Assembly: GCA_035575095.1 (NCBI GenBank)
Contig: DATLYF010000170.1
Location: 1-27,501 of the forward strand
Source of the DNA: DATLYF01 sp035575095
Lineage (GTDB): Bacteria > Pseudomonadota > Gammaproteobacteria > Competibacterales > Competibacteraceae
Length of the DNA stretch: 27,501 nt
Reading direction: 5' to 3'
The notes under the pieces were generated by a model that saw only the letters and a program-made list of their open reading frames with translations, was not told the DNA's origin and searched no databases. Numbering within the stretch: position 1 is the first letter of the stretch; each line of letters begins with the position of its first letter. The position numbers and the translations under genes were made by a program. Positions 14,622 to 22,389 of this stretch are shown here, one piece after another.

Positions 14622-16289
14622 TCAATGTCCCCCGGCCGCGCCGCCCGCTTCGAGCGGCAGCGACTGCAGGATCTCGAACGCCAGCGCGGTGAAAACCGCC
14701 ATGGCGCCCACCAGCAGCAGGACCGAAAGCGGCCCGACCCAGGCCCGCGTCGCCGCCGGAGTCACGCCGCCCCAGTCCACCGCAGGCAGCGCCTTTCTCG
14801 CGGTCTCCCCGGCCGGTGCCGGCCACATCGTCCACAAAAGAGCGAACAGATAAGTCAGGAGCCCCGCGGCCATGATGAGACCCCCGATGCCGATTCCAGC
14901 CATGAGCGCAGTCCAGAGCACGGGGGCGGCTGCGTTGTAGGACACGTCGAGCACCCGGCGCGGCACCCCGCTATAGCCGGCGATGATTCCCGCCGTGCCG
15001 AAGATCAGCAACCCTGCGGTAATGATATAGGGAAGGGCTGCGATCAGGCCGGGCCTCCAAAGAGCGCGCCCGGTCAGCTCGGGGAGGACGTAGCACAAGG
15101 CGCCCAGGAAGGTGAGCGTCACAGTCCCGACCGTCAGGAAATGAAAGTATCCCGGCACGAAGAAAGTGTCGGAGAGCAGCGGTGCCAGCTTTTCCTGGAT
15201 GAGCACGAAGGAGAACGTGCCGCCCAGTGCGAGGTTCACGACCGCCATCCCCATCGCGGCCATGGCCGGATTGCGCCACGGCAGCATCCCGATCCAGCCG
15301 AACAGCCCCTTTGCGCCGTGGGCCCGGGCGTGCACTTCCAGCGACGCGACGATCACCAGGAACACGGTCACGGTGGGCACGCTGATGAACAGCGAAAGGA
15401 GCGAGCCGATCACCCTGACCGCCTCGGCGAGGTTGGGCTCGAGGAACATGTGATAGAGGGAGGTGGGCGGCACGAAGATGAGGTAGAGGGAGAAGGCGAT
15501 TTTCGACAGATGCGAGCCGAATATGAACTTGACTCCCACCACCGTCTGCACCAGCACGTACCACACGATCACTGTCGCCATGAGCGGCAGGTAGTGCATG
15601 TTGTGGAACAGGATGTGCCAGCCGACCGAGTATTCGGACGGCATCGGCGCGAGCCCGAAGGCCCAGCGCGCCGCGGGCAGGAACGCATTGAGCGCCGCGA
15701 TGCTCGATACCATGAGCAGTCCCGCCCACCCGATGGCGGCAAAGCTCACCACCGGCCAGCTCGCGATGCGGTGGTCGAAGCGCGGCTTGAGCACCGTGGC
15801 GACCGCGCTCGCGGCGATGCAGAACAGCCCCACGGCGAGCAGCAGATAGCCGAGATAGAACGCCGCCACGGCGGGCGAAGGTGTGCCCGCCAGCTCGGGC
15901 GGCGCATCGTAGAGGAGCGGCAGGCCGGCCGCCACCGCATAGGCGCTCGAAACGAACCCTGCGATCATGGTGGCAAGCCCGCTCCAGGCGAGCGGCCGCC
16001 AGGCGATGTGGCCCCCGGGCACGGTGTACACCGCAGACAACACGAGCAGCAGTCCCGCCTGGGCGAAGTACAGCCAGTAGAAGAAAATGTTGACCCCGTG
16101 GGCCGTCATCATCCGGTAGCCGGATAGCGGTCCGGGCTCGACGAAGCCGCCGCGGGTGGCCGCGGTTCCGGCTCCGGCCAACACGCCGAGGATGAGAGCG
16201 AGCAGCGCTGCGCCGAAGAGAATCCTGAGCAGCAGCTTGTCCGCAGCGGGCAGTCGTCTGAGGCCTTCAGTGAGAGCGGGCTGTTTCAT
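14622..16289 (-). CDS. atypical B-type (ba3-like) heme-copper oxidase subunit I
   Basis: A 555-residue protein with about thirteen membrane helices. It matches B-family heme-copper oxidase subunit I along its length, for example SLEVHARAHGAKGLFGW and VPGYFHFLTVGTVTLT. The low-spin heme ligands are present: MTAHG with His64, and His383. The active site departs from the family. Where T. thermophilus ba3 has His282-His283, this protein has Tyr279-His280 (SLYHMF); where ba3 has His384 (PGHFH), it has Tyr381 (PGYFH). The His-Tyr cross-link helix reads FHNMHY, keeping a His229-x3-Tyr233 spacing but with extra His224 and His232. The alignment around these motifs is ungapped. Oxygen, NO or another substrate is therefore open. 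It overlaps the subunit II gene by 23 bases and lies in the copA-cueR-led strand. Confidence 0.85.
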   Translation of the reverse strand: MKQPALTEGLRRLPAADKLLLRILFGAALLALILGVLAGAGTAATRGGFVEPGPLSGYRMMTAHGVNIFFYWLYFAQAGLLLVLSAVYTVPGGHIAWRPLAWSGLATMIAGFVSSAYAVAAGLPLLYDAPPELAGTPSPAVAAFYLGYLLLAVGLFCIAASAVATVLKPRFDHRIASWPVVSFAAIGWAGLLMVSSIAALNAFLPAARWAFGLAPMPSEYSVGWHILFHNMHYLPLMATVIVWYVLVQTVVGVKFIFGSHLSKIAFSLYLIFVPPTSLYHMFLEPNLAEAVRVIGSLLSLFISVPTVTVFLVIVASLEVHARAHGAKGLFGWIGMLPWRNPAMAAMGMAVVNLALGGTFSFVLIQEKLAPLLSDTFFVPGYFHFLTVGTVTLTFLGALCYVLPELTGRALWRPGLIAALPYIITAGLLIFGTAGIIAGYSGVPRRVLDVSYNAAAPVLWTALMAGIGIGGLIMAAGLLTYLFALLWTMWPAPAGETARKALPAVDWGGVTPAATRAWVGPLSVLLLVGAMAVFTALAFEILQSLPLEAGGAAGGH

Positions 16290-16953
16290 GGGATACGCTT
16301 CCGGTTTGTGCTGCGGTCACGATGATTTTTCCTTGCATGAGGTCGTGGGCAAGCCCGCAATACACCGTGCAATAGAGGAGATACTGGCCGGGCCTGGTGA
16401 AGGTGACCTCCTGCTCCACCAGCGTATTCGGTCGCAGCCGCAGCATGCGGCTCGCCTCTCCAAGGTTGATGGACGCGCCGTGGGTCGTATCCACCGCCAT
16501 CATGCGGAAGCGGTAGGGCACGCCGGCTTCGAGCTTCAGCACCGCCGGCTTGTAGCCGAACCGGAAGGCCATGAGATAGACATCGATCGGGCCTTCGGCG
16601 TGCTCTTCAGGCATCGGCGCTGCGGGCATGCCGTGCCCGGCGTGCTCGTCCGCCATCGCGGGGGCGGCCGTGGCCATGCGCCGCGGCTGTACGCTCCCGT
16701 CGGGGAGCTGGTTTGCTGCGACGAAGGCCTCGGTGAGACGCTTGAACTCCTCGGCATCGGGGCCGGCCGTTGCGCCGCCATGGCCCCCATGGCCGCCTGC
16801 CGTGGCTTCGGCCTGTTGCTCATCGGCGCCGATAAATCCGAGCGGTGCGGCACCATAGGCTGCCCATAGCCCGTACAGGGCCACCACGCCGAAGCCGGAG
16901 GCAGCGATGAAGCCGCGGCGGGTCGTAAAATGGGGTTTGTCATTGGTGGACAT
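16267..16953 (-). CDS. CuA-domain subunit II with Tat-like signal
   Basis: A 228-residue protein. The N-terminus has a twin-arginine pattern (TTRRGFIAASG, 10-20) and one hydrophobic segment (about 17-35). Then come a His/Gly-rich linker (HGGHGG, 55-60), a region rich in His, Met and Glu (about 92-120) and a cupredoxin domain. The CuA ligands are complete: His158, then Cys195, Cys199, His203 and Met206 in the CxxxCxxxHxxM arrangement. It should pass electrons from a periplasmic donor to subunit I. Classical subunit II has one or two plain membrane helices and no Tat motif, so export already folded, or with a cofactor, is possible. The start has GAGGAG upstream. It is 31 bases behind the multicopper oxidase gene and overlaps subunit I. 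Confidence 0.87.
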   Translation of the reverse strand: MSTNDKPHFTTRRGFIAASGFGVVALYGLWAAYGAAPLGFIGADEQQAEATAGGHGGHGGATAGPDAEEFKRLTEAFVAANQLPDGSVQPRRMATAAPAMADEHAGHGMPAAPMPEEHAEGPIDVYLMAFRFGYKPAVLKLEAGVPYRFRMMAVDTTHGASINLGEASRMLRLRPNTLVEQEVTFTRPGQYLLYCTVYCGLAHDLMQGKIIVTAAQTGSVSHETARSH

Positions 16954-16984
16954 GTGCTTGCTCCTCGAGCGGCAGGCGCAGTCT

Positions 16985-18430
16985 TCAAGCCTGGTAGACG
17001 ACGCTCGTCATCATCCCCGCCGCCATGTGCAGCAGGTTGTGACAGTGCAGCATCCAGGTGCCCGGGTTGTCGGCGTCGAAGGCGAGGGTGACCCGCCCGT
17101 CCACCGGCACCTGCACCGTATCGCGCACCGCACCCTTGATCCGACGCTCGCCGATCGCCACCACCTGGAAGTGGTGGCCGTGCAGATGCATGGGATGGGA
17201 CATCCGGGTGCGGTTGATCAGGGTGATCTCCACCCGCTCGCCGCGGCGCACCGGCAGCGATTCGTGCTCGCCGTAGCCCTTGCCATCGAGGCCCCAGACG
17301 TAGTCGTCCATGTTGCCGGTCAATTCCAGGGTATGACGGCGCTCGGCCTGGCGTTCGGCCAAGGGCTGGAGCGCCCGCAGCCGAGCCTCCAAAGACCCGT
17401 CGACGACGCCCGCCGCCTGGCCCTCGATGCCGCCATCGCCGGCCAGCTTGGCCACTTTGCCAGCTGCCGTCGCCAGGATCACCCCGGTACGCTTGCGGTC
17501 GCCCTCGCGCACCGCCAGCACCGGAAAGGCCCCTTCACCCGCCGGCAGCTGCAGGCGCAGATCCAGACGCTGCCCCATGGCGATCTCGAAGCTGCGGCCG
17601 CGTAGCGGCTCCACGCCGTTGCCGTCGACGGCGATCAGTTCCGCCTCCAGGGCGCCGGTATGGATGAAGAAGGCAGTGCTGGTGGCACCGTTGATGATGC
17701 GCAGCCGCACCCGTCCGCCGCGCTCCACGCGCACCACCTCGGGATCGTCGAGGGTGCGATCGTTGGCCAGGTAAGCGTCATATTCGACGTCGTTGAGATC
17801 CATCGCCATCGCCCTGCCCTGCCCCATGGCGCCGTGGTCCATGCCGGCCATCCCGACCATGGCGCCATGACCGCCGGCGCCCCGGAGGCCGGCGAAGATC
17901 TCAGCCGGGTCGCGGAAAGTGAAGTCGTGCAACAGGATCACCACCTCCTGCTCGTCCGCCCGGGCCTCAGCCGGGTCGCGCACGATCAGGGGCGCGGCCA
18001 GCAGACGCTGCTCCTGCAGGCCGTGATGGGAATGCATCCAGTGGGTGCCGGCACTGGTCAGGGGGAAGTCGTAGTCGTAGGCAGCGCCCGCCGCCAGCAC
18101 CGGCTGAGAGACCTCGGGCACGCCGTCCTGGGCGTTGGGCGGGGTCAGGCCGTGCCAGTGGATCAGGGTGGGCTCGCCCAGGCGGTTCTCCAGCCGCACC
18201 CGGAAGGGCCGGCCCAGTTCGGTGATCAGGCCATGACGACCATCCGGCTGCAGCAGGCCGAAGACCGTGGCCGACCTGCCGTTGACCTCGATGACGCGGG
18301 TATCGGCCCGAAGCAGGACCGGGTCATCGCCGGCGGCTGCGGCACTGCGCAGCAGCCAGGAAGGTGCCAGACTGGCGGCACCCAGCACGGACAGGGATTT
18401 GAGGAAGGTACGACGACTCAAGGTAACCAT
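16985..18430 (-). CDS. Tat-exported multicopper oxidase, CueO/CumA-like
   Basis: A 481-residue three-domain multicopper oxidase with a clear Tat signal (SRRTFLKSLSVLGAASLAP). All copper motifs are seen: HWHG (91-94), HSHH (133-136), HPMHLHGHH (from 412) and HCHNLLHMAAGM (462-473), with Cys463, His468 and Met473 at the type 1 site. A Met/His-rich loop (GGHGAMVGMAGMDHGAMGQGRAM, roughly 186-208, broken here by description as one segment) resembles the Cu(I)-binding insertions of CueO/CopA-type cuprous oxidases. The likely job is oxidising Cu(I) in the periplasm, using oxygen, to limit its toxicity. It follows a small His/Cys protein gene by 116 bases and precedes the CuA subunit by 31, so it is placed in the same leftward transcription unit as the oxidase. 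Confidence 0.92.
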   Translation of the reverse strand: MVTLSRRTFLKSLSVLGAASLAPSWLLRSAAAAGDDPVLLRADTRVIEVNGRSATVFGLLQPDGRHGLITELGRPFRVRLENRLGEPTLIHWHGLTPPNAQDGVPEVSQPVLAAGAAYDYDFPLTSAGTHWMHSHHGLQEQRLLAAPLIVRDPAEARADEQEVVILLHDFTFRDPAEIFAGLRGAGGHGAMVGMAGMDHGAMGQGRAMAMDLNDVEYDAYLANDRTLDDPEVVRVERGGRVRLRIINGATSTAFFIHTGALEAELIAVDGNGVEPLRGRSFEIAMGQRLDLRLQLPAGEGAFPVLAVREGDRKRTGVILATAAGKVAKLAGDGGIEGQAAGVVDGSLEARLRALQPLAERQAERRHTLELTGNMDDYVWGLDGKGYGEHESLPVRRGERVEITLINRTRMSHPMHLHGHHFQVVAIGERRIKGAVRDTVQVPVDGRVTLAFDADNPGTWMLHCHNLLHMAAGMMTSVVYQA

Positions 18431-18546
18431 ATATGATCTCCGGGGCAGGATCTGGCCAGCACTGCGCTGTGCCGGCGGGCATGCCCCTGTGCATTGCTAA
18501 ACGGATTGCCTGGCGGCGCAGGCCAGTCGATCGGCCTGCGGATAGC

Positions 18547-18960
18547 TCAGGCGGCAATGCGCGGAGGTGGCAGAAGTGGGGCGTGGACCAGGCCCACCCC
18601 GAGGCTGCGCTCGAGCGGGCTCTGGGGCGCGATGGCGAGGAGAGCCAGAGCAGGAACCGCCGTACCCAGGCCGGCATGACAGGTGCCCTGGCAGCCGGCC
18701 GCAGTGCAGCAGCCGGGGGATGGGTGATGCGTAGTACAACCGTCCACGGCGCCGCTCTGATCGGGCGCCGTGACGGTAGCCGCGAGGGTATCGGCTGCGC
18801 GGGGGTGGAACGAAGTTGCAGCCGCAGCCCCACTGGCGCCGTGGCTATGCTGATGCATCCCTCTCAGCCCCAGGATAAGGGCGAGCACCAGAGCCAAGCC
18901 GAGAGCCACTAGCCCCAGCCTGCCGCTCGCCCTGTATCCGATCGCGCTCATTGCCGACAT
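18547..18960 (-). CDS. small His/Cys-rich membrane protein, putative metal binder
   Basis: A 137-residue protein with one membrane helix (about 14-32), directly followed by HQHSH (36-40), a low-complexity stretch, a Cys/His patch (Cys75, His78-His79, Cys84-Cys85, Cys90, Cys94, His95) and a weakly hydrophobic C-terminal segment (about 100-112). No named family is recognised; the design resembles small exported proteins found at the head of copper-resistance operons. It starts 48 bases after the cueR stop and lies 116 bases before the multicopper oxidase. Periplasmic Cu binding or delivery to the oxidase is inferred. A second ATG at 18951 is an alternative start. Confidence 0.55.
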   Translation of the reverse strand: MSAMSAIGYRASGRLGLVALGLALVLALILGLRGMHQHSHGASGAAAATSFHPRAADTLAATVTAPDQSGAVDGCTTHHPSPGCCTAAGCQGTCHAGLGTAVPALALLAIAPQSPLERSLGVGLVHAPLLPPPRIAA

Positions 18961-19008
18961 AGCCCCTATCGATTCCGGAAGCGACGGGAAGGTTCCCCGC
19001 CGCTGCCA

Positions 19009-19482
19009 CTATTTTGTGGCCGTTTCCAAACCCAGTCCGCCGCTGACCTTGGCGCAGTGCTCGTCATGGCCGCCTTGACACCAGTCAACCTCCTGCGCCT
19101 CGGCCAGACCGTCGAGGATCGGGCAGTCCGGGCGCTCGTCGCCCTGGCAGTGCTCGGCCAGATAGCGCAAGGCGTCGCGCATGGCTTGCAGCTCACAGAT
19201 ACGCGTCTCCAGCTCGGCGATATGGGCCAGGGCGATGGCCTTGACCTCGGCACTGGCCCGGTGCTGGTCGCGCCACAGGTCGAGTAGCGTCTCAATGCTC
19301 TTGATCGAGAAACCCAGGCTGCGGGCCTGGCGGATGAAGCGCAGGGTGTGGACGTCGCGCTCGTTGTAGGTGCGGTAGTTGGAGAAGCTGCGGCCGGCCT
19401 GGGGGATGAGGCCGATGGCTTCGTAGTGGCGGATCATCTTGGCCGATACGCCGGACGCCTTGGCGGCTTGGCCGATGTTCAT
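19009..19482 (-). CDS. cueR: CueR, Cu(I)-responsive MerR-family regulator
   Basis: A 157-residue MerR-family activator: N-terminal winged helix-turn-helix (MNIGQAAKASGVSAKMIRHYEAIGLIP), dimerisation helix (about 78-110), then the metal loop with Cys112 and Cys120 (CQGDERPDC), the same positions and spacing as the Cu(I)-binding cysteines of E. coli CueR. It is longer than E. coli CueR and carries a second Cys/His pattern in its tail (Cys135, His139, His142, Cys143). Its ATG overlaps the copA stop (ATGA), so it is translated with copA and autoregulated from the copA promoter. Two matching operators flank the copA/copZ divergence. Confidence 0.93.
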   Translation of the reverse strand: MNIGQAAKASGVSAKMIRHYEAIGLIPQAGRSFSNYRTYNERDVHTLRFIRQARSLGFSIKSIETLLDLWRDQHRASAEVKAIALAHIAELETRICELQAMRDALRYLAEHCQGDERPDCPILDGLAEAQEVDWCQGGHDEHCAKVSGGLGLETATK

Positions 19483-21941
19483 GGTGCTGCCTCCGTGATC
19501 GTCAAGGGCTGGGGCGCAGAAGCACGAGCGCGGCCTTCGCCGGACTGCGGCCGCCAGCGCCGGAGCAGCAGGGCGTTGCTCACCACGCTGACGCTGCTCA
19601 TGGCCATGGCCGCCCCGGCCACCACCGGGCTGAGCAACCCCAGGGCCGCCAGGGGGATGCCCACCAGATTGTAGATGAAGGCCCAGAACAGGTTCTGCCA
19701 GATCTTGTGGTAGGTACGCCGGGAGATGGCGATGGCGTCGGCCACCAGCAGCGGATCGCCGCGCATCAGGGTGACGCCGGCGGCGTGCATGGCCACATCC
19801 GTGCCGCTGCCCATGGCGATGCCGACATCGGCAGCGGCGAGCGCGGGGGCGTCGTTGATGCCGTCGCCCCCCATGGCCACCACCCGCCCCTCGCCCTTGA
19901 GCGCCTCCACCTTGGCCGCCTTGTCGGCGGGCAGCACCTCAGCTAGCACTTCGTCGATACCCAGCTCACCGGCCACGGCGCTCGCGGCCCCTTGGTTGTC
20001 GCCGGTGATCAGCACGGTACGGATGCCTTGGCCATGGAGCCGGGCCACGGCCTCCCGGGCCGACGGCTTGAGCGCATCGCCGAAGGCGACCAGGCCCAGC
20101 AGGCGGGGGTTATCGGTAACCTCCGCCAGCCAGGACACGGTGCGGCCCTGGCCCTCCAGGGCCGCGGCGCGCTCGGCCAGGACGGACAGCTCCACCCCCA
20201 GCTCCGCCATCAACCGCTGACTGCCCAGCCGTAGCGCGCGTCCCTCCACCATCGCCGCCATGCCGCGCCCGGGCAGCGCCTTGACCTCGACCGCTTGCGG
20301 GGCGGCAATGCCGCGCGCCGCGGCCGCCGCCAGGATCGCTTGAGCCAGCGGATGTTCGCTGCCGGCCTGCACCGCCGCGGCCAACCGCAACAGCTCGTCC
20401 GCGCTGCCTTCGACCGCCTGCGCCGCCACCACCTCGGGTTTGCCCGCGGTGAGGGTGCCGGTCTTGTCGAAGGCTACGGTGGTGACGGCATGGGCGCGCT
20501 CCAACGCCTCGGCGTCCTTGATCAGGATGCCGTGGCCGGCGCCGACGCCGGTACCGGCCATGATCGCCGTCGGCGTGGCCAGGCCCAGGGCGCAGGGGCA
20601 GGCGATGACCAGCACCGCTACGGCATTGATGATGGCGGCCTCGACATTGCCGCCGTACAGCCACCAACCGAGGAAGGTGACAGCGGCGATGCCCAGCACC
20701 ACCGGCACGAACACCGCGCTGACCCGATCCACCAGGCGCTGGATCGGCGCCTTGGCGGCCTGGGCGTGCTCCACCAGGCGGATGATGTGGGCCAGCACCG
20801 TCTCAGCGCCGATGGCGCTGGTGCGTACCACGAGCAGGCCGTCGGCGTTGATGGCGCCGCCGGTGACCTTGTCGCCGGGGCCGCGCGCTACCGGCAGGCT
20901 CTCGCCGGTGATCAAGGACTCGTCCAGATGGCTGTGACCTTCCTCGATCACGCCGTCCACCGGCATGCGCTCGCCGGGGCGTACCACCACCACATCGCCG
21001 ACTCGCACCTCCTCGACAGCGATCTCCCGCTCCACGCCGTCGCGGCGTACCCGCGCCCGCGCCGGGCGCAACGCCTGCAGGGCGCGGATGGCCTCGGTGG
21101 TCTGGCGCTTGGCCCGCGCCTCCAGCCACTTGCCGAGCAGCACCAGGGTGATGATCACCGCCGCTGCCTCGAAATAGAGATGGGGCCCGCCGTGGCCGGC
21201 GTCGTGGGCCAGCCACTGGTAGATGCTCAGCCCGTAAGCGGCGCTGGTCCCCAGGGCCACCAGCAAGTCCATGTTGCCGGTACCGGCCCGTATCGCCTTC
21301 CAGCCGGCACGGTAGAAGCGCCCGCCCAGCCAGAATTGCACCGGCGTGGCCAGTAGCCACTGCAGCCAGATCGGCAGCGCGACATGCACGCCGAAGGGTG
21401 CGAGCAGCATCGGCACGATCAGTGGCGCCGACAGCAGCGCCGCCAGCGCCACCGGCCACCAGCTGCGATCCGGCGCCGACCGCGCCGCCACCGTAGCGCT
21501 GGCCTCGGGCAGCTGCGCCTGGTAGCCGGCCTTCTCCACCGCCCGGATCAGGTCGCTGGTGCCGGCCATACCCCTGAGCACCCGCACCCGGGCACTCTCC
21601 CCAGCCAGATTGATGCTGGCCTCCAGCACGCCCGGCACCTTGCGCAGCGCCTTCTCCACCCGGCCCACGCAGGCGGCGCAGCTCATGCCGGTGATGGCCA
21701 GGGTGTACTCGTCGCTGGCCACGCCATAGCCGGCCGCTTCCACGGCCCGGGTGAGGTCTTCCATACCCAGTTCCGGTACGGCCTCGATGCTGGCGGTCTC
21801 GTTGGCCAGGTTGACGGTCGCGGTGCGCACGCCGGGCACCTTGGCCAGCGCCTTTTCCACCCGGCGCACGCAGGCGGCGCAGCTCATGCCGGTGATGGCC
21901 AGCGACCACTGGCGCGGTTCGGTGACAGCGATCGGATTCAC
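19479..21941 (-). CDS. copA: CopA, Cu(I)-exporting P1B-1 ATPase with two HMA domains
   Basis: An 820-residue ATPase with two N-terminal HMA domains (GMSCAAC with Cys21/Cys24 and Cys88/Cys91), CPC (448-450), the phosphorylated Asp492 in DKTGT, TGES (345-348), SEHPLAQ, GDGINDAP, YN in helix 7 (FIYNLVGIP) and MAMSS in helix 8, all marks of the Cu(I) P1B-1 class. It exports cytoplasmic Cu(I). The frame is open to 22031, but the region upstream of 21976 is the CueR promoter, so starts before it cannot be on the mRNA. The GTG at 21941 has GGGAGGG 6 bases upstream and precedes the first HMA domain closely, so it is chosen. It is the first gene of the leftward copper operon, with cueR overlapping its end. 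Confidence 0.93.
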   Translation of the reverse strand: MNPIAVTEPRQWSLAITGMSCAACVRRVEKALAKVPGVRTATVNLANETASIEAVPELGMEDLTRAVEAAGYGVASDEYTLAITGMSCAACVGRVEKALRKVPGVLEASINLAGESARVRVLRGMAGTSDLIRAVEKAGYQAQLPEASATVAARSAPDRSWWPVALAALLSAPLIVPMLLAPFGVHVALPIWLQWLLATPVQFWLGGRFYRAGWKAIRAGTGNMDLLVALGTSAAYGLSIYQWLAHDAGHGGPHLYFEAAAVIITLVLLGKWLEARAKRQTTEAIRALQALRPARARVRRDGVEREIAVEEVRVGDVVVVRPGERMPVDGVIEEGHSHLDESLITGESLPVARGPGDKVTGGAINADGLLVVRTSAIGAETVLAHIIRLVEHAQAAKAPIQRLVDRVSAVFVPVVLGIAAVTFLGWWLYGGNVEAAIINAVAVLVIACPCALGLATPTAIMAGTGVGAGHGILIKDAEALERAHAVTTVAFDKTGTLTAGKPEVVAAQAVEGSADELLRLAAAVQAGSEHPLAQAILAAAAARGIAAPQAVEVKALPGRGMAAMVEGRALRLGSQRLMAELGVELSVLAERAAALEGQGRTVSWLAEVTDNPRLLGLVAFGDALKPSAREAVARLHGQGIRTVLITGDNQGAASAVAGELGIDEVLAEVLPADKAAKVEALKGEGRVVAMGGDGINDAPALAAADVGIAMGSGTDVAMHAAGVTLMRGDPLLVADAIAISRRTYHKIWQNLFWAFIYNLVGIPLAALGLLSPVVAGAAMAMSSVSVVSNALLLRRWRPQSGEGRARASAPQPLTITEAAP

Positions 21942-21975
21942 GTTCAGCCCTCCCTGAGGCATCGACTTTGCCCTC

Positions 21976-22006
21976 ATGATCAAGCTTCCCATCATAGGAA
22001 GGTCAA
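21976..22006 (-). promoter_or_regulatory. CueR-type promoter/operator for copA
   Basis: On the minus strand TTGACC (plus-strand 22001-22006) is followed by a 19-bp spacer and GATCAT (21976-21981). The spacer contains the dyad CCTTCC-N-GGAAG typical of CueR/MerR sites. The over-long spacer is the hallmark of promoters that MerR-family activators untwist. Transcription would begin about 7 bases beyond the -10, just upstream of the copA Shine-Dalgarno. Confidence 0.85.
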
Positions 22007-22031
22007 GCGCTTTGACCGCGCCATCGAGCAC

Positions 22032-22062
22032 TTGACCTTACCACAATGGGAAGGCTGACAAT
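22032..22062 (+). promoter_or_regulatory. CueR-type promoter/operator for copZ
   Basis: TTGACC (22032-22037), a 19-bp spacer (22038-22056) with an ACCTTAC-N-GGAAGG dyad, and GACAAT (22057-22062). It mirrors the copA promoter, with 25 bp between the two -35 boxes, so a CueR dimer can sit at each. It should drive copZ and, by the tight packing downstream, part or all of the rightward thiol-redox genes. Confidence 0.85.
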
Positions 22063-22093
22063 GAGCCTCGTCCGACATCAGGGAGATCCCACC

Positions 22094-22300
22094 ATGCTGA
22101 TATTCACCGTCGAAGGTATGAGCTGCGGCCACTGCGTCAAGGCCATCACCCAGGCCCTGCGGGCCGAGGACCCGCGCGCCGAGGTCGAGGTCAGCCTGGA
22201 GAGCGGCCAGGTGCGGGTGCGCAGCGAGCGCGACGCCGCTCTTCTGGCCGAAGCCATCCGCGAGGCCGGCTACGAGGTACGCGCTACTGAGCTGGCCTGA
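22094..22300 (+). CDS. copZ: CopZ-like copper chaperone
   Basis: A 68-residue HMA-domain protein with GMSCGHC (Cys11, Cys14) in the metal loop and the usual beta-alpha-beta-beta-alpha-beta pattern ending EAIREAGYEV. It should bind Cu(I) in the cytoplasm and pass it to CopA. The frame is open to 22046, but that would start inside the CueR operator; the ATG at 22094 has GGGAGA 7 bases upstream and lies about 25 bases after the expected transcription start. Confidence 0.92.
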   Translation: MLIFTVEGMSCGHCVKAITQALRAEDPRAEVEVSLESGQVRVRSERDAALLAEAIREAGYEVRATELA

Positions 22301-22389
22301 GCGGGCTGGAGCGCGGCCAGAGGCATCGCGAACGCGGGCGACCAAGTCGTGACGCGGCTCTCTGGACACCGAATCCGTTCAGACCCAGA

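Noticed and set aside
14625..16127. 500-codon plus-strand open frame
   Set aside because: Antisense to the oxidase subunit I, whose helices and heme ligands are clear. The translation is a charged, His/Arg-rich shadow without similarity.
18961..19008. A possible third CueR site (GGGAACCTTCCC) between cueR and the small His/Cys gene
   Set aside because: There is a short dyad, but no TTGACC-type -35 with a 19-bp spacer and no -10, so it does not meet the pattern of the two real sites.
20295..21356. 353-codon plus-strand open frame across copA
   Set aside because: Shadow of the copper ATPase; Gln/His/Gly-rich and without a ribosome site.
21942..22031. Upstream start codons for copA (up to 30 codons earlier)
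   Set aside because: They lie inside or upstream of the CueR promoter, so would not be on the mRNA; the GTG at 21941 has a strong Shine-Dalgarno.
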